Positions 43,167-51,717 of a DNA stretch of 64,000 nucleotides are shown piece by piece (position 1 is the stretch's first letter; every line of letters starts with the position of its first letter). Origin of the DNA: Aldehydirespirator sp963667505 (GTDB lineage Bacteria > Actinomycetota > Acidimicrobiia > Acidimicrobiales > Aldehydirespiratoraceae); contig OY763490.2 in assembly GCA_963667505.2 (NCBI GenBank), forward strand, positions 1,984,001 through 2,048,000, written 5' to 3'. Under the pieces are notes generated by a model. That model had not been told where the DNA came from. It worked only from the letters and a program-made list of their open reading frames with translations, and searched no databases. The translations under genes and the position numbers were made by a program.

Positions 43167-44688
43167 ATCCCAGACTCCCGAGCAGCTCGTCCATCCGGGC
43201 CGCGGCCTCGTCCCGTCTGCGCTCGGCCTCGCGGAGTTGGGCTAGCGCATCCTCGACGCTCAGGACCTCGACCGGCTCGCTGGTGTCGACGTAGCGGCTG
43301 ATGTTCAGGTTGTGGTCGTTAGCCGCGATCTCGTCGAGGTCGGCCACATGCGCGAAGCGCTCGACCTCCTCGTACGAGCGGAAGGCCTCGACGATGCTCG
43401 CGACGTGGGCCGGGTCGAGGAAGTTCTGGGCCTTGCCGGAGCGGAAGTAGTCGGGCTGGGCGGCGTCGATGAACAGCACCTTGCCGCGGCGCTCAGCTGG
43501 CTTGGCTTTGTTGAGGACGCAGATCGCGACCGGGATGCTGGCGCCGTAGAAGAGGTTGGGGGCCAGCCCGATCACCGCCTCGAACAGGTCGGCCTCGATC
43601 ATGCCCTTACGGATCGTCCCCTCGGCGCCGCCGCGGAACAAGATGCCGTGCGGCATCACCACGCCGACCATCCCGTCGGGGTTCGTGACCGCGAGCATGT
43701 GCTGCACGAAGGCGAGGTCGCCCTTGGTCTTGGGCGGGATCGCGCCGTAGCGGTCGAAACGGTGATGGGGGTCACTGGGGGCAAAGTCGCGCCCCCAGGC
43801 CTTCAGGCTGAACGGCGGATTGGCGATCACACGGTCGTATGCGAGCAGGCGGCCCCGCTCGTCGCGCAGCTGCGGGTCGCTGATCACGTCGCCGGCCTCA
43901 TAGCGGGCCGAGCGCAGGCCGTGCAGCAGCAGGTTCAACTTGCCGATGGCGAGAGTGCCGAGGTTGCGCTCTTGGCCGTGCAGCACGAGGTTGCGCGGAT
44001 CGCCCCCCTGCTCGGCCACGTACTGGGCCGTGTAGATGAGCATGCCGGCCGATCCCGCTGTCGGGTCGCAGATCCTCATGCCTTCGGCCGGTTCGAGCAG
44101 CTCGACGATGAGTCGGACCACCGAGCGGGGCGTGTAGAACTCGCCGCCCTTCTTGCCGGCGTCGTCGGCGAACTGGCGGATCAGGTACTCGTAGGCGTCG
44201 CCGAGGACGTTGACGGCGCCATGCTCGCCCACGCCGGTGAGGTTGGCGTCGCTCAGGTCGAGGGTGTCGAAGTGGCGCAGGAGGCTCCCGATGATGCGGT
44301 CGCGGCTGCTGGGACCGCCAAGCTTCGACTCGTCGTTCCAGTTCGTGTTGCGCAGCACTCCGTCGAGCCGCGGCGCGTTCTCCTCTTCGATCTCGGCGCT
44401 GGCACTGTTCAGGACCTCGCCGAGGTTCATCGAGTGACGGACGATCTCGCTCCAACGGGCCTCGGGCGGGACGAAGAACTCGTGCTCGTCGTGGTCGCTC
44501 TCGGCCACCTCGCGGTCGAGGCCGTCACGGACGGCGCTGTCCACCTCCTCGACGAAGCGGTCAGAGAGCCGCTTCAGGAACAGCACCGAGAAGATGAAGT
44601 TCTTGTAGTCGCTGGAGTCGATCTGGCCGCGCAGGATGTCGGCGGCCCCCCAAAGCTTCGACTCCAACTCGGTGGTCGTGAGCGGCAT
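43150..44688 (-). CDS. hsdM: Type I restriction-modification methyltransferase, M subunit
   Basis: The 512-residue N6-adenine methyltransferase has an N-terminal helical domain (SKLWGAADILRGQIDSSDYK), the SAM motif DPTAGSAGML near residue 205 and catalytic NPPF near 288. With HsdS it methylates the recognition sequence; with HsdR it restricts. It begins at ATG 44688 directly after the TAG of the half-length S-like gene. Its 3' end overlaps the hicA reading frame. Confidence 0.94.
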   Translation of the reverse strand: MPLTTTELESKLWGAADILRGQIDSSDYKNFIFSVLFLKRLSDRFVEEVDSAVRDGLDREVAESDHDEHEFFVPPEARWSEIVRHSMNLGEVLNSASAEIEEENAPRLDGVLRNTNWNDESKLGGPSSRDRIIGSLLRHFDTLDLSDANLTGVGEHGAVNVLGDAYEYLIRQFADDAGKKGGEFYTPRSVVRLIVELLEPAEGMRICDPTAGSAGMLIYTAQYVAEQGGDPRNLVLHGQERNLGTLAIGKLNLLLHGLRSARYEAGDVISDPQLRDERGRLLAYDRVIANPPFSLKAWGRDFAPSDPHHRFDRYGAIPPKTKGDLAFVQHMLAVTNPDGMVGVVMPHGILFRGGAEGTIRKGMIEADLFEAVIGLAPNLFYGASIPVAICVLNKAKPAERRGKVLFIDAAQPDYFRSGKAQNFLDPAHVASIVEAFRSYEEVERFAHVADLDEIAANDHNLNISRYVDTSEPVEVLSVEDALAQLREAERRRDEAAARMDELLGSLGYAAEG

Positions 44689-44690
44689 GG

Positions 44691-45290
44691 CTAGCTCCTT
44701 CCGCGACCTGCCGTCGCGATGCAGGAAATCACGGAATCCCTAACGACATCGTGCCTGGCGCGCACAGCCTCAACGGCAGCGTCACGGGATGCGGTAGCGG
44801 CCTCAACCAGATCGGCGAGGCGGCGCAGCTCACCCGGCGGCGGCACGACGACCGGCATCCCGCCCAGCGCCCTAGCCGACAGCGTCGGCAGTGTGGTTGT
44901 CGTGTATCGGGCGGCAACCTCGGACCGTCCATGGCTAGACGTGAGGTAGTACCAAAGGAAGTGGGCCAATCCGGTGCCCGGGTCGTGCGTGCGCAGGACG
45001 AGCAGCGTCGTGGATGCAACCGTGCCGCTGGCGCCGGGCGGCACCAGCGCGACCTTCACCGACTGCGACCGTGCCGTGACAACGATGTCGAACGGCTCGA
45101 GGAGGTGGGCCACAGTCCGAGCGCCGCGCCGTATGCCGGTCTCACGCAGCCCCTCCAGGTGCATGCGATCATCGACGATGTCCGCACTCTCGACGACGCG
45201 GACCATCCAGTCGCCCGGCTGGGCTCCGGCACCCCGCCCTGCCATCGCAAGGCCTGGCCGGATATCAACAAATTCGCTTAGTAATGTCAT
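44691..45290 (-). CDS. Half-length type I specificity (S)-like protein, one TRD
   Basis: The 199-residue protein resembles a single target-recognition half of HsdS: an N-terminal DNA-recognition part (VDIRPGLAMAG, SADIVDDRMHLEGLRE, LVPPGASGTVASTTLLVLR) and a C-terminal helix region (GMPVVVPPPGELRRLADLVEAATASRDAA). It is the first gene of the operon and lies 2 nt before hsdM, whereas a full two-domain HsdS is encoded further down. It could dimerise to give an alternative specificity. It is probably translated from a leaderless or near-leaderless mRNA. Confidence 0.78.
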   Translation of the reverse strand: MTLLSEFVDIRPGLAMAGRGAGAQPGDWMVRVVESADIVDDRMHLEGLRETGIRRGARTVAHLLEPFDIVVTARSQSVKVALVPPGASGTVASTTLLVLRTHDPGTGLAHFLWYYLTSSHGRSEVAARYTTTTLPTLSARALGGMPVVVPPPGELRRLADLVEAATASRDAAVEAVRARHDVVRDSVISCIATAGRGRS

Positions 45291-45298
45291 GGCGCACT

Positions 45299-45326
45299 AC
45301 TGTAGCGTGTCTCAGAGAAACGTCAA
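45299..45326 (-). promoter_or_regulatory. Predicted promoter of the restriction-modification operon
   Basis: On the minus strand TTGACG (45326-45321) and TACAGT (45304-45299) are separated by 16 nt, close to a housekeeping sigma consensus. The ATG of the first gene is at 45290, only 8 nt beyond the -10 box, so transcripts would start at or next to the start codon. No Shine-Dalgarno is present, in agreement with leaderless translation. Confidence 0.6.
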
Positions 45327-45338
45327 CACTTAGCCGTA

Positions 45339-45590
45339 CTAACTACCGCCAGCGGTCTGGGGGACGAAGTAGACCTCGGCGCCGTCGGGGACCGGCTCGT
45401 ACTCGGGGTGGGCGATCAGCAGTCCCCCTATGACCACCGACACACCGGACCGCAAGGCGTCGCCGAGCCCGGGATAGCGCCGGTCGAGGTCGTCCATGAT
45501 GGCGCCGACGGTGGCGCCGGTCGCCTCAACCTCGGCCACTCCCGAGGTGAGACCCCGCAGGTTGGAACTCAGATGGACCTGGACGGGCAC
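45339..45590 (-). CDS. MoaD/ThiS-family ubiquitin-like protein
   Basis: The 83-residue protein has the beta-grasp pattern of MoaD (VHLSSNLRGLTSG, ATVGAIMDDLDRRYPGLGD, EVYFVPQTAGG). MoaD carries sulfur for molybdopterin synthesis as a C-terminal Gly-Gly thiocarboxylate. Here one extra Ser follows the GG, so it would need trimming or may act differently. It lies directly after the molybdenum hydroxylase genes, which fits a role in supplying that cofactor. GTG start with GGAGCGGGG upstream. Confidence 0.85.
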   Translation of the reverse strand: MPVQVHLSSNLRGLTSGVAEVEATGATVGAIMDDLDRRYPGLGDALRSGVSVVIGGLLIAHPEYEPVPDGAEVYFVPQTAGGS

Positions 45591-45634
45591 GAACCCCGCT
45601 CCGGTCGGCGCTTCCCGTGTTGACCGGCCGCGTC

Positions 45635-47896
45635 CTAGGCGCCGTTGGCGCCGCGCCCGGCGGTGATGGCCTCCAGCACCCTGATCGGCGACATGGGCAG
45701 GTCGCGCAAGCGGCAGCCGGTAGCGGCATAGATGGCGTTGGCCACCGCGGGGATGGGCGGCACGATGCCGGTCTCGCCCACGCCGCGCACGCCGTAGGGA
45801 TGGGCCGGGTTGGGGACCTCCACGATGATGGCATCGATCATGGGAAGGTCCGAGGCCACCGGCACCCGGTAGTCGAGGAAGCCGGGGTTCTCCATCACGC
45901 CGTCGGAGTCGTAGATGTACTCCTCGTTGAGCGCCCAGCCGACGCCCTGGGCCACGCCGCCCTGGATCTGGCCCTCCACGTAGCTGGGATGGATGGCCGT
46001 ACCCGCGTCCTGCGAGGCGGTGTAGCGCACGATCCGCACCACGCCGGTCTCAGGGTCGACCTCCACGTCGCAGAGGTGCACCGCGAAGCCGGGGCCGGCG
46101 CCGTGGGCCTCCAGCGACCCGGTGGCGGTGAGCGGACCGCCGGTGCGCTTGGCCCTGGCGGTGATGGCGGCCACCGGCAGCGGATCCTTCTCGCCGTCGC
46201 TGCCGGTGTAGACGGCCTGGCCGTCCACCCAGTCCACGTCGTCGACGTCGACGCCCATCATCTTGGCCGCCCGGCCCCGCAACTCGACCACCATCTTGCG
46301 GCAGGCCTCCACCACGGCCATGCCGGTGGCGAAGGTGGCCCGGCTGCCCTCGGTGACGTCGGTGAACCCGACCGCCTCGGTGTCGCCCACCACCGGTCGG
46401 ATGTCGTAGACGTCGATGCCGAGCTCCTCGGCGGCCATCAGCGCCATTGAGGCCCGGCTGCCGCCGATGTCGGGGCTGCCGGTGACCACGGTGGCGGTGC
46501 CGTCCTCGTTGAGGTTGACGGTGGCGCTGGACGACTCGCCGATGTTGAACCAGTAGCCCGCGGCCAGCCCCCGGCCCTGGTTGGGGCCCAGCGGGGCGGA
46601 GTAGTGCGGATGGTCGCGCACCGCCTCGAGGCACTCGATGAAGCCGATGCGCGAGAAGGGGAACCCCATCGTGGACGCGTCGCCCTCGGTGACCGCGTTG
46701 CGCATCCGCAGGTCCATCGGATCGATGCCGAGCTCCTCGGCGATCTCGTCGAGCATGGTCTCCATCGCGAAGGCGGTGAGGGGCGCGGCGGGCGCCCGGT
46801 AGGCGGCCGACTTGGCCGTGTTGACCACCACGTTCAGCGACTCGATGTTGAAGTTGGGGATCTTGTAGGACTCGAACACGGTCATCGCCCCGAGCAGCCC
46901 GCCGGCGCCGGCGTAGGCGCCGCCGGAGTAGATCAGGTAGGCGTCGCCGGCCACGAGGCTGCCGTCGCGGTCGGCGCCCAGCTTGATCTTGAGCTTGGTG
47001 CCGGGCGCGGGGCCGGTGGCCCGGAACACCTCGTCGCGGGTCATCACCATCTTCACCGGGCGTCCCGCCTTGGCCGACAGGGCGATGGCCACCGGCTCCA
47101 GGTAGATGGTGGTCTTGCCGCCGAAGCCACCGCCGATCTCCGCCGGAATCACCCGTATGCGGGTGTTCTCCCAGCCCAGCACGGTGGCGCTGGACGAGCG
47201 CACGTTGAAGTGCCCCTGCGACGAGCACCACACGGAGGCGTGGCCGTCCTGGCCGGCGTCAGCCACGCAGGCGTGGGGCTCGATGTAGCCCTGGTGGACC
47301 GGCTTGGTGGTGAACTCCCGCTCGATGACGACGTCGGCCTGGGCGAATCCCGCCTCGATGTCGCCGTCGGCGAAGCGGGTGATGTCGCTCACGTTGGAGG
47401 GCTCCTGCGCGGGCGGATTGGCGCCGGAGGTCCGCATGTGGTCGTGCAGCACGGCAGCGTCGGGCGCGAGGGCCTCGTCGATGGTGAGCACCGCGGGCAG
47501 CACGTCGTAGGTGACCTTGACGGCGGCCGCGGCGGCCCGGGCCTGGTCGCGGGTCGTGGCGGCCACCGCGGCCACGGCATGGCCCTCGTAGAGGACCTTG
47601 TCGCGGGCCATGACGTTGATGCACAGGTCGTAGTTGCGGTTGCTGGGGTCCACCGCCGGGAAGTCGTCGCCGGTGACCGCCGCCTTGACGCCGGGCATGG
47701 CCTCGGCCTCCGACGTGTCGATGGCGACGATGCGGGCGTGGGCGTGGGGCGAGCGCACGACGACGCTGTGCAGCTGGCCGGGAAGGTTGAGGTCGGCGGC
47801 GAACCGGGCCCGCCCGGTCACCTTCTCGAGCCCGTCGTGGCGGACGGGCCGGGTGCCGACGTACTTGTAGCGGGGCTTGGACTCGGTGACGGTCAC
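45635..47896 (-). CDS. Molybdopterin-binding subunit of xanthine dehydrogenase family (unsplit)
   Basis: The 753-residue large subunit contains the hammerhead domain, GGGFGGKT of the first Mo domain, TGSPDIGGSRASMA of the second and the catalytic Glu in HPYGVRGVGETG. It is distant from the split enzyme at 10973-13446. Order FAD, 2Fe-2S, Mo and then MoaD. The GTG at 47896 follows the 2Fe-2S stop by 9 nt, the stop itself forming TAGGAG, a ribosome-binding site. The substrate (purine, aldehyde, N-heterocycle or other) cannot be assigned. Confidence 0.93.
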   Translation of the reverse strand: MTVTESKPRYKYVGTRPVRHDGLEKVTGRARFAADLNLPGQLHSVVVRSPHAHARIVAIDTSEAEAMPGVKAAVTGDDFPAVDPSNRNYDLCINVMARDKVLYEGHAVAAVAATTRDQARAAAAAVKVTYDVLPAVLTIDEALAPDAAVLHDHMRTSGANPPAQEPSNVSDITRFADGDIEAGFAQADVVIEREFTTKPVHQGYIEPHACVADAGQDGHASVWCSSQGHFNVRSSSATVLGWENTRIRVIPAEIGGGFGGKTTIYLEPVAIALSAKAGRPVKMVMTRDEVFRATGPAPGTKLKIKLGADRDGSLVAGDAYLIYSGGAYAGAGGLLGAMTVFESYKIPNFNIESLNVVVNTAKSAAYRAPAAPLTAFAMETMLDEIAEELGIDPMDLRMRNAVTEGDASTMGFPFSRIGFIECLEAVRDHPHYSAPLGPNQGRGLAAGYWFNIGESSSATVNLNEDGTATVVTGSPDIGGSRASMALMAAEELGIDVYDIRPVVGDTEAVGFTDVTEGSRATFATGMAVVEACRKMVVELRGRAAKMMGVDVDDVDWVDGQAVYTGSDGEKDPLPVAAITARAKRTGGPLTATGSLEAHGAGPGFAVHLCDVEVDPETGVVRIVRYTASQDAGTAIHPSYVEGQIQGGVAQGVGWALNEEYIYDSDGVMENPGFLDYRVPVASDLPMIDAIIVEVPNPAHPYGVRGVGETGIVPPIPAVANAIYAATGCRLRDLPMSPIRVLEAITAGRGANGA

Positions 47897-47905
47897 TTGC
47901 GGCTC

Positions 47906-48382
47906 CTAGCTCTCGTTGATGGTCTTGGCCGCGGCGAGCACCGAGCGGACGATCTTGTCGTAGCCGGTGCAGCGGCACAGGTTGCCGGCCAGGCCGTAGC
48001 GGACCTCGGTCTCGGTGGGATCGGGGTTGCGGTCGAGCAGCGCCTTGGCCGCCACCAGGAATCCGGGCGTGCACACCCCGCACTGCAAGGCAGCACCCTC
48101 GAGGAAGCACTGCTGGAGGGGGTGCAGGTCGTCGCCGCCGGCCATCCCCTCCACGGTGGAGATGGTGCGGCCGTCGGCCTCGGGGGCGAGCACCAGGCAC
48201 GAGCACAGCAGCCGGCCGTCCATCACGATGGAGCAGGCCCCGCAGTCGCCGGTTCCGCAGCCCTCCTTGGCCCCGGTGAGGCCCACCTCGTCGCGCAGGG
48301 CGTCGAGCAGCGTCTGCCCGCCGTCGCAGAGGAACTCGGCCGGGTCGCCGTTGATGGTGCAGGTGACATGGACGCGGCTCAT
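47906..48382 (-). CDS. 2Fe-2S subunit of xanthine dehydrogenase family enzyme
   Basis: The 158-residue subunit has the plant-ferredoxin cluster motif GCGTGDCGACSIVMDG with a further Cys in LLCSCL, and the second cluster motif CGVCTPG plus CRCTGYD. ATG 48382 overlaps the stop of a 24-residue mini-ORF that holds the GAGGAGG ribosome-binding site. Confidence 0.93.
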   Translation of the reverse strand: MSRVHVTCTINGDPAEFLCDGGQTLLDALRDEVGLTGAKEGCGTGDCGACSIVMDGRLLCSCLVLAPEADGRTISTVEGMAGGDDLHPLQQCFLEGAALQCGVCTPGFLVAAKALLDRNPDPTETEVRYGLAGNLCRCTGYDKIVRSVLAAAKTINES

Positions 48383-48453
48383 GACTGGCCTCCTCGTGAA
48401 TCGGTCATCCGGCGAGGCCCGGGATCGAGAATCGGGCGACGGCCGCGGCTCAT
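48379..48453 (-). CDS. Bridging mini-ORF, 24 aa (FAD to 2Fe-2S subunit)
   Basis: It begins MSRGRR, like the 2Fe-2S subunit (MSRVHV), and ends RGGQS, like the FAD subunit (QQGGQS). A 22-bp repeat (48371-48392 and 48442-48463) marks the two copies. ATGA overlaps at both ends; start-to-start 71 nt. Confidence 0.45.
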   Translation of the reverse strand: MSRGRRPILDPGPRRMTDSRGGQS

Positions 48454-49331
48454 GACTGGCCTCCTTGCTGGGCGGCCCGCTCGGCTGCGATGGACACCGC
48501 CCGGCGGGCCAGCACCCCGGCCACCTGGCGGCGGTAGGCGACGGTGCCTCGCTTGTCGTCGATGGGGTCGGCGGCGGCGGCTGCGGCCGCTTCCACCGCG
48601 GCCAGGGCCTCCCCGGAGGCCTCGTTGCCGACCAGCGCGGCCTCGGCGTCGGGCACCCGCACCACGGTGGGGGCCACTGCGCCGAGGGCGACCGCCGCGG
48701 CGGCGACGGTGCCGTCGTCGGCGAGGGAGATCCGGGCGGCGGCGCCCACCACCGCGATGTCCATCTCGGTGCGGGGGATCAGCCGCAGGTAGGCGTCGGA
48801 CGTGCGGGCCGGGGGCTCGTCGAGCTCGAACTCCACGATGATCTCGCCGGGGCCGAGCGACGTGGCGCCGGGGCCGGTGGCCACCTCGGCCGCGGGCACG
48901 GTGCGCTCGCCTCCAGGGCCGGCGATCACGGCCCGGGCGTCGTTGACGATCAGGCTGGGCGGGGTGTCGGCCGCGGGCGAGGCGTTGGCGAGGTTGCCGC
49001 CCCAGGACGAGCGGCTCTGGATCTGGTCGGAGCCGATCAGGCCGCTGGCCTCGACCAGGCCGGGGAAGGCGGCGGCTAGGCCGTCGTGGGCGCAGACGTC
49101 GGCAGTGGGGATGGCCGCGCCGACCGTGTACGTAGAGCCGTCGCGGCCGATGGCGCACAGGCGGTCGATCCGCTTGAGGTCGACCATCACGGTCGGTTCG
49201 GGTCGGCCGGCGCGGATCTGGGGGATCAGATCGGTGGCGCCCGCGTACACGCGAGCTTCGGAGTCGGAGGCCAGCAGCTCCACTGCCTCGGCCACCGTCG
49301 TCGGGGAGGCGTATCTCATGGCCGGAAGCAT
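48450..49331 (-). CDS. FAD-binding subunit of xanthine dehydrogenase family enzyme
   Basis: The 293-residue flavoprotein subunit starts MLPAMRYASPTTVAEAVELL, the usual family opening, followed by ARVYAGATDLIPQIR (FAD), SSWGGNLANASPAADTPP, and a C-terminal domain ending YRRQVAGVLARRAV. It is the first gene of the second Mo-hydroxylase operon. There is no Shine-Dalgarno; ATG 49319 is an alternative start. Confidence 0.9.
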   Translation of the reverse strand: MLPAMRYASPTTVAEAVELLASDSEARVYAGATDLIPQIRAGRPEPTVMVDLKRIDRLCAIGRDGSTYTVGAAIPTADVCAHDGLAAAFPGLVEASGLIGSDQIQSRSSWGGNLANASPAADTPPSLIVNDARAVIAGPGGERTVPAAEVATGPGATSLGPGEIIVEFELDEPPARTSDAYLRLIPRTEMDIAVVGAAARISLADDGTVAAAAVALGAVAPTVVRVPDAEAALVGNEASGEALAAVEAAAAAAADPIDDKRGTVAYRRQVAGVLARRAVSIAAERAAQQGGQS

Positions 49332-49419
49332 AGGGTGCCGCCGCGACGCTCGGTCATCCCGGCACCCGGCCACCCCGACATTCTCGGGAAGAAATGTGGT
49401 CGTACAGCTACAGAATCCA

Positions 49420-49503
49420 CCCGAGATTCCCGGCTACAGACCCGAGATTCCCGGCTTGACCGGGCCGGGGGGCATTGACAGGGCGTGTACCATGATGTGC
49501 TAT
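49420..49503 (+). promoter_or_regulatory. Possible promoter/operator region upstream of the fatty acid hydroxylase gene
   Basis: A 16-bp direct repeat CCCGAGATTCCCGGCT occurs at 49420 and 49441, exactly two helical turns apart. It is followed by TTGACA (49475-49480) and, 17 nt on, the weak -10 candidate TGCTAT (49498-49503). This would suit a regulator binding two adjacent sites. The promoter assignment is tentative. Confidence 0.4.
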
Positions 49504-49541
49504 CCGATGTAGGTGCCGACGTCGGAAGGAGGTCGCAGGCC

Positions 49542-50549
49542 ATGGCGGACACGTCCCCGACTGTCAGCCCGACGCCCCGTCCCGCCGCCAGGGGCTACGA
49601 GCCCGAGGTGCCCATCACCACCTCGCCGATGTTCGACTGGCCGCCGCGGCCGGCAGCGACGCTGCGGTACCTGGTCACGCCTGTGATGCTGCCCTACGGG
49701 GTCTTCTGGGTCGCGCTAGCCGCAGTGTGCTGGAACTACCTGACGCCGTCGATGGAGCGGATGGCGAGCCTGCGGCCGGGATGGATGCTGACGATCTACG
49801 TGCGCAACGCGCTGATCGTCGTGGCAGTGGCAGGCTCGCTGCATCTGGCGCTGTACATGCGGCAGGCCCAGCAGCAGCGCTACAAGTACAACCGGCAGTG
49901 GATGAGCACCACCAACCGCGAGTTCCTGTGGACCAACCAGACCCGCGACAACATGTTCTGGAGCCTGGTCAGCGGCGTCACCATCTGGACGGCCTACGAG
50001 TCGCTGACCATGTGGTTCTACGCCAACGACTGGATCCCGTCGGTCGAGTGGAGCTCCGGGGGGCTGTACCTGTCGGCGCTCACGGTCGGGGTGTTCCTGT
50101 GGTCGGTGATCCACTTCTACCTGAACCACCGGCTGCTGCACGTTCGCTGGTTCTACGACCACGCCCACTACCTGCACCACCGCAACGTGAACACCGGGCC
50201 GTGGAGCGGCATCTCGATGCACCCGCTGGAGCACCTGATCTACTTCAGCGTGTTCGTGCTGTGGTGGGTGGTGCCGGCCCATCCGTTCATCGTGATCCTC
50301 ACCGGACTGTTCCAGGGCGCGTCGCCGCCGGTGTCGCACTCGGGGTTCGAGCGCTTCGAGATCGGCCGACGAGAGGGACGCAGCGCGCCGGGCGCCGACT
50401 ACTTCCACCACCTGCACCACCGCTACTTCGAGTGCAACTACGGCAACCGGCCGGTGCCGATCGACAAGCTGTTCGGCACCTTCCACGACGGCACGCCCGA
50501 GGCCCACGCCCGCATGCGCCAACGAATGAAGTCCCGCCGCGGCAACTAG
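49542..50549 (+). CDS. Sterol desaturase/fatty acid hydroxylase family protein
   Basis: The 335-residue membrane protein has about four to five membrane segments and the histidine boxes of the di-iron hydroxylase family: NHRLLH near 205, HAHYLHHRN near 220 and HHLHHR near 290. It probably hydroxylates or desaturates a lipid at the membrane face. ATG 49542 is chosen because AAGGAGG lies about 9 nt upstream; the frame is open from 49485. It is followed by a 39-bp repeat that copies its own 3' end. Confidence 0.88.
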   Translation: MADTSPTVSPTPRPAARGYEPEVPITTSPMFDWPPRPAATLRYLVTPVMLPYGVFWVALAAVCWNYLTPSMERMASLRPGWMLTIYVRNALIVVAVAGSLHLALYMRQAQQQRYKYNRQWMSTTNREFLWTNQTRDNMFWSLVSGVTIWTAYESLTMWFYANDWIPSVEWSSGGLYLSALTVGVFLWSVIHFYLNHRLLHVRWFYDHAHYLHHRNVNTGPWSGISMHPLEHLIYFSVFVLWWVVPAHPFIVILTGLFQGASPPVSHSGFERFEIGRREGRSAPGADYFHHLHHRYFECNYGNRPVPIDKLFGTFHDGTPEAHARMRQRMKSRRGN

Positions 50550-50650
50550 GCGCTCGGCCCAAGTCGCCCAGCCCGCCGCGGCAACTAGGCGCTCGGCCCA
50601 AGTCGCCCAGCCCGCCGCGGCAACTAGACGCTCAGCCCAAGTCGCCCAGC
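50533..50650. repeat. 39-bp tandem repeat copying the hydroxylase gene 3' end
   Basis: CCCGCCGCGGCAACTAG recurs at 50533, 50572 and 50611. The first copy contains the gene's last codons and TAG stop; the other two are downstream and non-coding. Confidence 0.88.
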
Positions 50651-50820
50651 CCCAGGTCCCGACACCCGCGCCCCATGAGGCAGAAGGCGTCTCGGCAACT
50701 GCGGATCGTCGACCCCGGACGGGCAGCCCCAACAGCGCACTGCAAGCCATGCCGGTTCGGCGCCGTTTCGGCAACTGCGGACCGTCGGCCTCGGACGGGT
50801 GGCGGCAGTAGCGTGCGGGG

Positions 50821-51717
50821 ATGGACGCGGTGCAGCGCTTTCGGGCTCGTTTGGGGGCCTCGGTGGGTGGACTGTTCTCGCATGGGGAGATGCCGTTGCG
50901 GCGCACCGCCGACTACCCGGGCGACGCCGGGCTGTGCGGGCCGGGCTCGGTCAGCTGGAAGGCGATAGGCGACGTCAGCGTGTTCATGGGGGCCATCCGG
51001 GCCCTGCTGATCCAGGCCGCCCATCCCGAGGCGGTTGCCGGCGTGGACGAGCACAGCCGCTACCGCGACGACCCGATGGGCCGGCTGAACCGCACCGCCT
51101 TCTACGTGACCTCTGCCACGTTCGGCGCGATGCCCGAGGTGGAGGAGGCGGTGGACCGGGTCCGCGCCGCCCACCAGGGCGTCAGCGGAACGTCGCACCG
51201 TGGACTGGCCTACGACGCCGCCATGCCGGAATTGGCAGCCTGGGTGCACAACACGCTCACCGAGTCGTTCCTGACCGCCTACCGGGAGTTCGGCCCGGGG
51301 TTGACCGAGGCCGAGGCCGACCGGTTCGTGGTCGAGCAGTCACAGGTGGGCGCCATGCTCGGGGCCGCTCCCCTGCCCCAGACGGCTGCGGAGTTGCACG
51401 CCTGGGTCGGCACCCACCCGGCGCTGGCGCCCAGCCCCGGAATGCGGGCCGCGGTGGACTTCCTTCGGAATCCGCCCCTGCCCGGCCGGCAGCGGTACGG
51501 CTACGCCGTGCTGATGCACGGAGCGGTCAGCACCATGCCCTCGGAGTTGACGGCCGTGCTCGGTCTGAAAGCCCGCCCCGGCGCCCGCCTGAGCGCGGCC
51601 GCGCTGTTGGCGTTCCTGCGCTGGGGCCTGCGCAATAGCCCCTCATGGCGAGCCGCACTCGACCGCTGCAACGCCCCTTACGACCCCTCAAGATTCCGAG
51701 AGGTGCCGTCACGATGA
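50821..51717 (+). CDS. DUF2236/MpaB-type oxygenase family protein
   Basis: The 298-residue helical protein matches the DUF2236 (MpaB/latex-clearing-protein-related, heme b-binding) family: PLRRTADYPGDAGLCGPGSVSW, the RALLIQAAHPEAVAGV segment with the putative heme-ligand His, and RYRDDPMGRLNRTAFY. Such proteins oxygenate organic substrates. The stop overlaps the hemoglobin start (ATGA), so two heme proteins are co-translated. Substrate unknown. Confidence 0.87.
   Translation: MDAVQRFRARLGASVGGLFSHGEMPLRRTADYPGDAGLCGPGSVSWKAIGDVSVFMGAIRALLIQAAHPEAVAGVDEHSRYRDDPMGRLNRTAFYVTSATFGAMPEVEEAVDRVRAAHQGVSGTSHRGLAYDAAMPELAAWVHNTLTESFLTAYREFGPGLTEAEADRFVVEQSQVGAMLGAAPLPQTAAELHAWVGTHPALAPSPGMRAAVDFLRNPPLPGRQRYGYAVLMHGAVSTMPSELTAVLGLKARPGARLSAAALLAFLRWGLRNSPSWRAALDRCNAPYDPSRFREVPSR

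Noticed and set aside
46604..48841. 745-codon ORF on the plus strand
   Set aside because: Antisense to the second Mo-hydroxylase operon; no conserved motif and rich in shadow-type Gly/Val/His/Arg.
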